From Megalonaias nervosa (taxonomy: Eukaryota > Mollusca > Bivalvia > Unionida > Unionidae), in the NCBI GenBank assembly GCA_016617855.1, contig JAECUM010004341.1, positions 24,949 through 88,948 on the forward strand: a stretch of 64,000 nucleotides of DNA. Direction: 5' to 3'. Positions 58,715 to 64,000 of the stretch are shown piece by piece (the stretch's first letter is position 1; every line of letters begins with the position of its first letter). Made by a program: the position numbers and the translations under genes. The notes under the pieces are model-generated. The model was not told the DNA's origin. It searched no databases and saw nothing but the letters and a program-made list of their open reading frames with translations.

Positions 58715-59058
58715 GTATGAAAATCATACTCTAAGAGATTACAAAAATAAATTCATACAGTTGCATCTCATTTTGTACAAATATCAAATGTGTGTGTGTG
58801 TGTGTCTGTGTGTGTGTGTGTGTGTCTGTGTGTGTGTCTGTGTGCAAATCATATTCTGAGATCACAAAAATACATTCATACAGTTGTATATCATTGTGTG
58901 TGTGTGTGTGTGTGTGTCTGTGTGTGAAAATCATATTCTGAGATCACAAAAATACATTCATACAGTTGTATATCATTGTGTGTGTGTGTGTGTGTGTGTG
59001 TCTGTGTGTGAAAATCATATTTTGAGATCACAAAAATACATTCATACAGTTGTATATC

Positions 59059-59105
<47 letters not shown>
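58715..59105 (+). repeat. Tandem repeat of about 85-95 bases with (TG)n blocks, 4 copies
   Basis: Units are aatcatattctgagatcaca, aaaatacattcatacagttg and tatcattgtg followed by a TG run with tctg interruptions. The run is longest and purest in the last copy. A compound microsatellite was amplified together with its flank. Confidence 0.94.
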
Positions 59106-59280
59106 CCATACTGTAATACTGAGGGATCAATAAAATGCTAAGATGGAACAATTATTGTTAGATCTGATTTGCATTCTATGATAATTATAAAACTATGCAC
59201 ACAATGTCTGGGAAGACAGAATACAAGCAGGCTCTACTCTGTTTCATTACTCAAAGATTTTGTATATTATCATGTTTTAA

Positions 59281-59462
59281 TACAGTAGAACCTGTCTTGA
59301 AAGACCACCTCTTTTGCCAAAAAAGTATGGTCTCTCAAGGCAGGTGGTCTCCCATAACAGGTCACAATCCTATATAATCAATAAATTTGTGCACTGAGAA
59401 TGTGGTCTCTCAAGACAGGTGGTCTCACATAGCAGTGGTCTTTCAAGACAGGTTTTACTGTA
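59281..59462 (+). mobile_element. Tc1/mariner-like MITE, family B copy 2
   Basis: The termini tacagtagaacctgtcttga and caagacaggttttactgta are 28-base inverted repeats with one mismatch; a TA target site can be read at both ends (TA|CAGTAGAACC...GGTTTTACTG|TA). 182 bases, same internal motif repeats as 34208-34389. A possible third, worn fragment lies near 40908-40990. Confidence 0.88.
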
Positions 59463-59934
59463 CTTTGCAATTTTCTGTATTGCATACAATTATCACATGA
59501 AATAACTTTACATCTCATTACATAAATACACACATCACTCTAAGGTTAAGTAAGGCCAATGACAAAAATATGTGTGTTTCTGGAATCCCATCTGACCATT
59601 ACTTTTACTAAATGACCTTATTTATATACTGTGAAATGGAAATGGCCAAACCAAGGACCATTCACTAAATTGGCAAGCTTTACATGACGATAACAGGTTT
59701 CTAGAATCTGTTTTGCAATGCTATACACAATGTGTGTGAGTCAGAAACCAATCTATCACATTGTTCAGTAAGGTGAAATCAAGAGCTCCAGTGTGTGTGT
59801 GGTTTCCATGGCATTCGAAAAGTGATCATTTAGAATAAAAGAAATTATACAATCAACCCCGCATAGCAGAACAATAAACTCCTACTTTAAGGACTATCTT
59901 TCAAATGCAAAAGGGCAAAATGCTATTATAATCA

Positions 59935-60355
59935 CACTTCCGAGTTCCAACTGTATAAGGATATCACAAAAGAGTAAATGTAATTACTGGGCACACTTCC
60001 AATTCCAACTGTAAAAGGGTATAACAAAAAAGTAAATGTAATTACTGCAAACACTTCCAATTCCAACTGTAAAAGGGTATAACAAAAGAGTAAAATGTAA
60101 TTACTGGGCACACTTCCAAGTTCCAACTATAAAAGGGTATAACAAAAGAGTAAAATGTAATTACTGGGCACACTTTCCAAGTTCCAACTGTAGAAGGGTA
60201 TAACAAAAAAGTAAATGTAATTACTGGACACACTTCCAAGTTCCAACTATAAAAGGGTATAACAAAAGAGTAAAATGTAATTACTGGGCACACTTTCCAA
60301 GTTCCAACTGTAAAAGGGTATAATAAAAGAGTAAAATGTTATAACTGAGCACACT
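59935..60355 (+). repeat. 60-bp minisatellite, 7 copies
   Basis: The unit is cacacttccaagttccaact, gtaaaagggtataacaaaag, agtaaaatgtaattactggg. Two kinds of copy differ by small indels. It lies in the intron between candidate exons 58395-58511 and 60385-60424 and gives spurious minus frames. Confidence 0.94.
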
Positions 60356-60384
60356 TCCCATTTTCATGTGGATCAAATGCTTAC

Positions 60385-60424
60385 CTTCAGAGATTCAGTT
60401 AAAAGTGAGTGAAGCAAGCTCTCA
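60385..60424 (-). CDS. UBXN8: Candidate 40-bp exon upstream of the UBX exon
   Basis: On the minus strand, acceptor atgttgttacag, 40 bases, donor aag/gtaagc (near-consensus). One base completes a split codon, then ESLLHSLLTESLK, ending in phase 0 as the next exon requires. The Leu-rich helical peptide followed by AIALPDEPP is plausible as the linker before the UBX domain. Short length makes chance possible. Confidence 0.5.
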
Positions 60425-61497
60425 CTGTAACAACATATCATTTGCACAGTGGTTGAGTTAAAAATTCATTATTTACAGTTTTCTGTTTCTGACATTTTTA
60501 AGGACTTACCTAGTAGAGTAATTCAGCAAATGCAAACTTTAGAGCACAAAAAAATTGAAGCAAAGGAAAATACATTTTCCCTATACAATTTCAATTTTAA
60601 ATCAAAGTTCCATATTCATTCAAGAAATAAATGTTCCACACAATACAGAAATACTTCCTTTGCACAGGTGGAAATTTTGCATGCGATGCTATGCAAAACA
60701 TTCCATGAAATCATTCAACATTCTTGTTCCTCGGCTTCAGTTCTTGCGGTCACTGCACACAAAATATATTTCAATTGTTACACATGTCTGAAGCTGACCA
60801 CAATCTCCCCTAGGCTTTGACTATTTCAAATTAGTTTTGAGACCAAAAATTTAAAAAACATATGTGAACTAGATCGGAACAGCTTTCAAACAACTGAAGA
60901 TTTGGAGGTATTTTAAAATGTTGTTGATGACACCACGATTAAACCAATATATGCATTTTGAAGTACTGATGTAAAATAGCAGAGATTCCCCATCTCCGCT
61001 ATGAAAACTAGCAGGATTACAAGGTTCATCATAATATTTTGGTCATTATATTATGCATTTTAGCCATATGACTTCAAATGAACACAATAAAAACTATAAA
61101 TTGTAATTAATTTTAACTGCTGGTAGCACTTACATTATATCAAGGTGATTGCTGATAGGTAAAAATATTTCATACACTGTCACTAGAACATACAACATTT
61201 TCTTTGTTTCTGAAATTTTACCAAAATTTTAGTACAAAACATTCACATGTATATTTGAGTTGACGCCTTAAGCAAATAAGTTGAGATTACTCAGCCTGAA
61301 CATTTGTGTTTTGGACTTGATCAGGTGTTGTTGAGTTTTACAAACTAACCAATACATGTAATACTGATGTAATACTGACTTTGTTCTAGCAGCAGATTAT
61401 TAAATCTTTTTATCTATTAGCAATTACCATTATGTAATTTAGGTTCTACATATATCATTCATTACAATGTACAGTTTCTGATGTACTTATTTGAAGC
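60425..61497. other. Gene-free stretch
   Basis: The 123-codon plus frame 60449-60820 has no splice or motif support and lies opposite to the UBXN8 direction. Nothing else recognised. Confidence 0.4.
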
Positions 61498-61718
61498 TGC
61501 CATATATACTCGCTTTTAAGATGAGTACAGCTGCAAACTGCACAGATCCAGATCTGCCATTGCATAATGTGCTGGTAGATCTGGGTCTGTGCAATTTGTT
61601 AGGAGTAATCAGTTGAACAAACAACACAGATCCTGATCTGCTAGTACATTATTCTATGGCAGATCAGGATCTTCATTGTTTGCAGTTTGACTCGACTTGT
61701 GCACAAGTATAGATGATA
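61498..61718 (+). mobile_element. Double-hairpin MITE, complete copy 7
   Basis: About 220 bases. Ends are gccatatatactcgctttta and acttgtgcacaagtat. Hairpin 1: gcaaactgcacagatccag to ctgggtctgtgcaatttg. Hairpin 2: cacagatcctgatctgcta to atggcagatcaggatcttc. The right terminus is worn. Confidence 0.87.
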
Positions 61719-62094
61719 TACAGCCAAGAAAGACATGGTGTAATAAATAGACTGTCACTGATAAACCATAACTGTTCATTTACAACAAAACTGAACAAAC
61801 ACAGAGAACAATTAGATTCAAGCTTTATTTTTCAAGATTCAATAATTCAGTTTATTAAGTAAATTAAAATTCTTTTACAATCCTGTCGCAAAATGTCTGG
61901 GTTTAGTGCGTTTCAGTTTGGAGTATACTGTAGACCTACCATAATACTGTCCCATTCAATCATAGCTCGATACAAACCTTCAATATTTGGAACAGTATAC
62001 TACAATTTTTCCATTGTTATTCAAATCTCTTTATTGATCTAATACTTGTATATGATACAAAAATGGACAGAAATGAACAAAGGTCAAACAAATT

Positions 62095-63610
62095 CTAACC
62101 AATCAAGAGTCTCCTGAAGAGACTCATGCTCTACTGACTGAAAAGAATTTCCAGGAATTCAAGATAAGACCTTTCTTCCTTTTAACTGCTGAGTGCTTAA
62201 ATCATCTCTGATATTTTTTAGCAATAACAAGATTTTAAAATTAGCAGCACATGATATCAGGATCAAGCAGACATTATTAGAAGTCCCCCCCCATGTAAAT
62301 ATGACCCTCCATTCTGGAGGAGCATCAATAACAAGATCTTCAAAAAATGACCAACATGGTGGCCATATTTGAAGTCAGACCTGCAGTATTTTTATTTTGG
62401 GCCCAACTAGACACCATAAGAAGTCTTCTGGTGGAAGCTCCATAATGATTACACTTTTTAGGATGTGCAGGTGTCAAGATGGCCACTATGGTGGCTATAT
62501 TCAATATCAGATCAGCAGCATTGCCATTTCGGATAAACTAGACATCAAGTCTTCACATGAAACTCCCATACTGATACGACTTTCTGTTCAGGAGTAGTAT
62601 AACAAGATTTTCAAGATGGCTGCCATGATGGCTATATTGGATATCTGATCAGTTCTATTTGGAACCATCAAGACATCAGACATCACATGAAGTCTTCTAA
62701 TGAAAAGCTCATGTCAATATGATTTTCTGTTCAGAAACTGTAGCAAAAGTTTCCATAGTGGCCATACTAGATTTCAGGTCAACTCCATTTTCATTTAGAA
62801 CCAACTACACATCATGAGAAATTTATCAGTGAAAATCCCATGTTGATATGACTATCTATTCAGGAGTAGTGAAAAAAATGATTTTCAATATGGTCACTGT
62901 AGTGATCATATTGGATGTCTGGCTGGTCTCATTTTAAATTAAGATTGACTGAACCCTGGGATAAATTTGTAAAGTTTCATGACAATCCTCTAAGAAGTTT
63001 ACCAATAGGATGAGTAGCAAAATTAAATGGATGACAGATGACTGACAACAAGCCGTCCATAAGCACTCTGGGTCTGTTACAAACTCAGCTAAGAACAGGA
63101 AGATCCCAACCTACCTACTCTATTTTTGCAGGTGATATAATTGGAAACACATGCATTTTGGGGAGGGTTAGTCTAAATGTATAAAGTTTCTCCACACCTA
63201 CTAGCACAGTGTTCATAACACTGTTCATGGAAGTCATGGGAGCCATACAGTGCATATGCCTCTTTATAATGAGGTACGTTATAAGCAAGTCTGTGTCATA
63301 ATGGGGTATGTGTGGTAAATTAGAAACCCACCAGTAATATTTATTTAATGACATGAAACAATATTACCATCAGTTCTCATCAGCCACACATTAAAATCTA
63401 AAACAAAAGTCCCTTAAAGAGACTGACACTCTACTGGCTAAAAATGTTTTCCAGGAATTAAAGATAAGATCATTTCTTCTTTTTAACTGCTCAGTGTTGA
63501 AACCATCTCTGATATTTGTGAGCAATACCACAAGTTTCAAATTAGCTGCTGTGTCAGCCATATTGGATGTAAGATTGGCACCATTTTCATTTAGGACCAA
63601 TTAGTTATTA
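62095..63610 (+). repeat. Dispersed, partly tandem repeat
   Basis: At 62290-63000 blocks of about 140-150 bases recur: caagatggccactatggtgg, ctatattggatatctgatca, ccatttcatttagaaccaac, tcttctggtggaagctcc, ttctgttcaggagtag. The left part (62100-62290) recurs at 63405-63560 (agagactgacactctactgg, ttttccaggaattaaagata, accatctctgatatttgtg). A segment with gacaacaagccgtccataag follows at about 63045. Several repeats of this style are common in bivalve DNA. Open frames are by-products. Confidence 0.7.
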
Positions 63611-64000
63611 TAGTATCATTTATTTCTATGGGTCTCAATTTTCATGGTTTTGTATAAAAAAAGAAGACATTTTCATGGATACTTAAATTTGTGGTTTTAC
63701 CTTGTCAAAGTTTCATATTTGCAGGTACTTTTATTTCATGGATAAGCCTCTACAAATATTGTACTTGAAAAAAAATAAAAGAAAACTATACAGACAAAAA
63801 ATGATGATTGCTTCAATGGTTAAAACCATATTGCTATCTGTATGAGCACAAATCAAACACCTGTCAAGGTCAATCACTTGCATTCAACATCAAGGGAAGC
63901 TGAGCCAGCCAAAAACACTAACTAATCAGTTGTTTAGGTACAGATGTATGATCTCTTGCTTCAAACTAGTTGCACCATCAATTACTTTTTGATGACTATG
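63611..64000. other. Gene-free right edge
   Basis: No exon of the minus-strand UBXN8-like gene recognised; its remaining 5' exons are expected further right or were missed. Confidence 0.4.

Noticed and set aside
60449..60820. 123-codon plus-strand frame
   Set aside because: No motif, biased composition or splice context; lies opposite to the UBXN8-like gene in AT-rich DNA.

Overview
This window looks like nuclear DNA of an intron-rich, AT-rich animal genome. It is probably a lophotrochozoan and most likely a bivalve mollusc. The evidence is sparse coding exons with GT/AG junctions, several tRNA-derived SINE families with (CAA)n or A-rich tails, many miniature inverted-repeat transposons, dense minisatellites, and degenerate dispersed repeats rich in AGGTCA-type words that are familiar from molluscan genomes. 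The organism call is inference. Nothing bacterial or organellar is present: no operons, CRISPR arrays, rRNA genes or functional tRNA genes.

Left part (about 0-18.7 kb, plus strand). A retroposed sequence lies at about 4.35-6.13 kb. It holds an intact 466-codon gag-like ORF1 with a CCHC zinc knuckle and a long Gln-rich tract, and it ends in 72 A residues three bases after the stop. No reverse-transcriptase ORF is present. Three phase-compatible exons (9361-9451, 12703-12813, 18258-18630) form the 3' end of a plus-strand gene I do not recognise. Its introns carry degenerate tandem repeats and a perfect 124-bp inverted repeat (15.53-15.82 kb).

Middle (about 18.7-40 kb). Mostly non-coding: a diverged segmental duplication (20.6-22.1 kb), a miniature transposon family built of two hairpins, a 33-bp minisatellite, SINEs and AT repeats. 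Isolated exon-like stretches are at 25.6 kb (plus) and 35.7 and 38.9 kb (minus). A 47-bp minisatellite fills 36.3-37.4 kb.

Right part (about 40-64 kb, minus strand). The end of a UBX-domain gene, best matching UBXN8 (an ER-membrane recruiter of the p97/VCP ATPase), is split over exons at 58395-58511 and 40362-40523. A likely small exon lies at 60385-60424. The 17.9-kb intron that cuts the UBX domain is filled with at least seven tandem arrays, SINEs, a double-hairpin element and a 2.06-kb terminal-inverted-repeat transposon that itself holds a nested hAT-like element. Upstream exons and the promoter of this gene are not recognised and probably lie beyond the right edge.

The two genes show no sign of working together. 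Most of the biology here is mobile and tandem-repeat DNA within and around long introns. All identifications were made by eye, without database searches.
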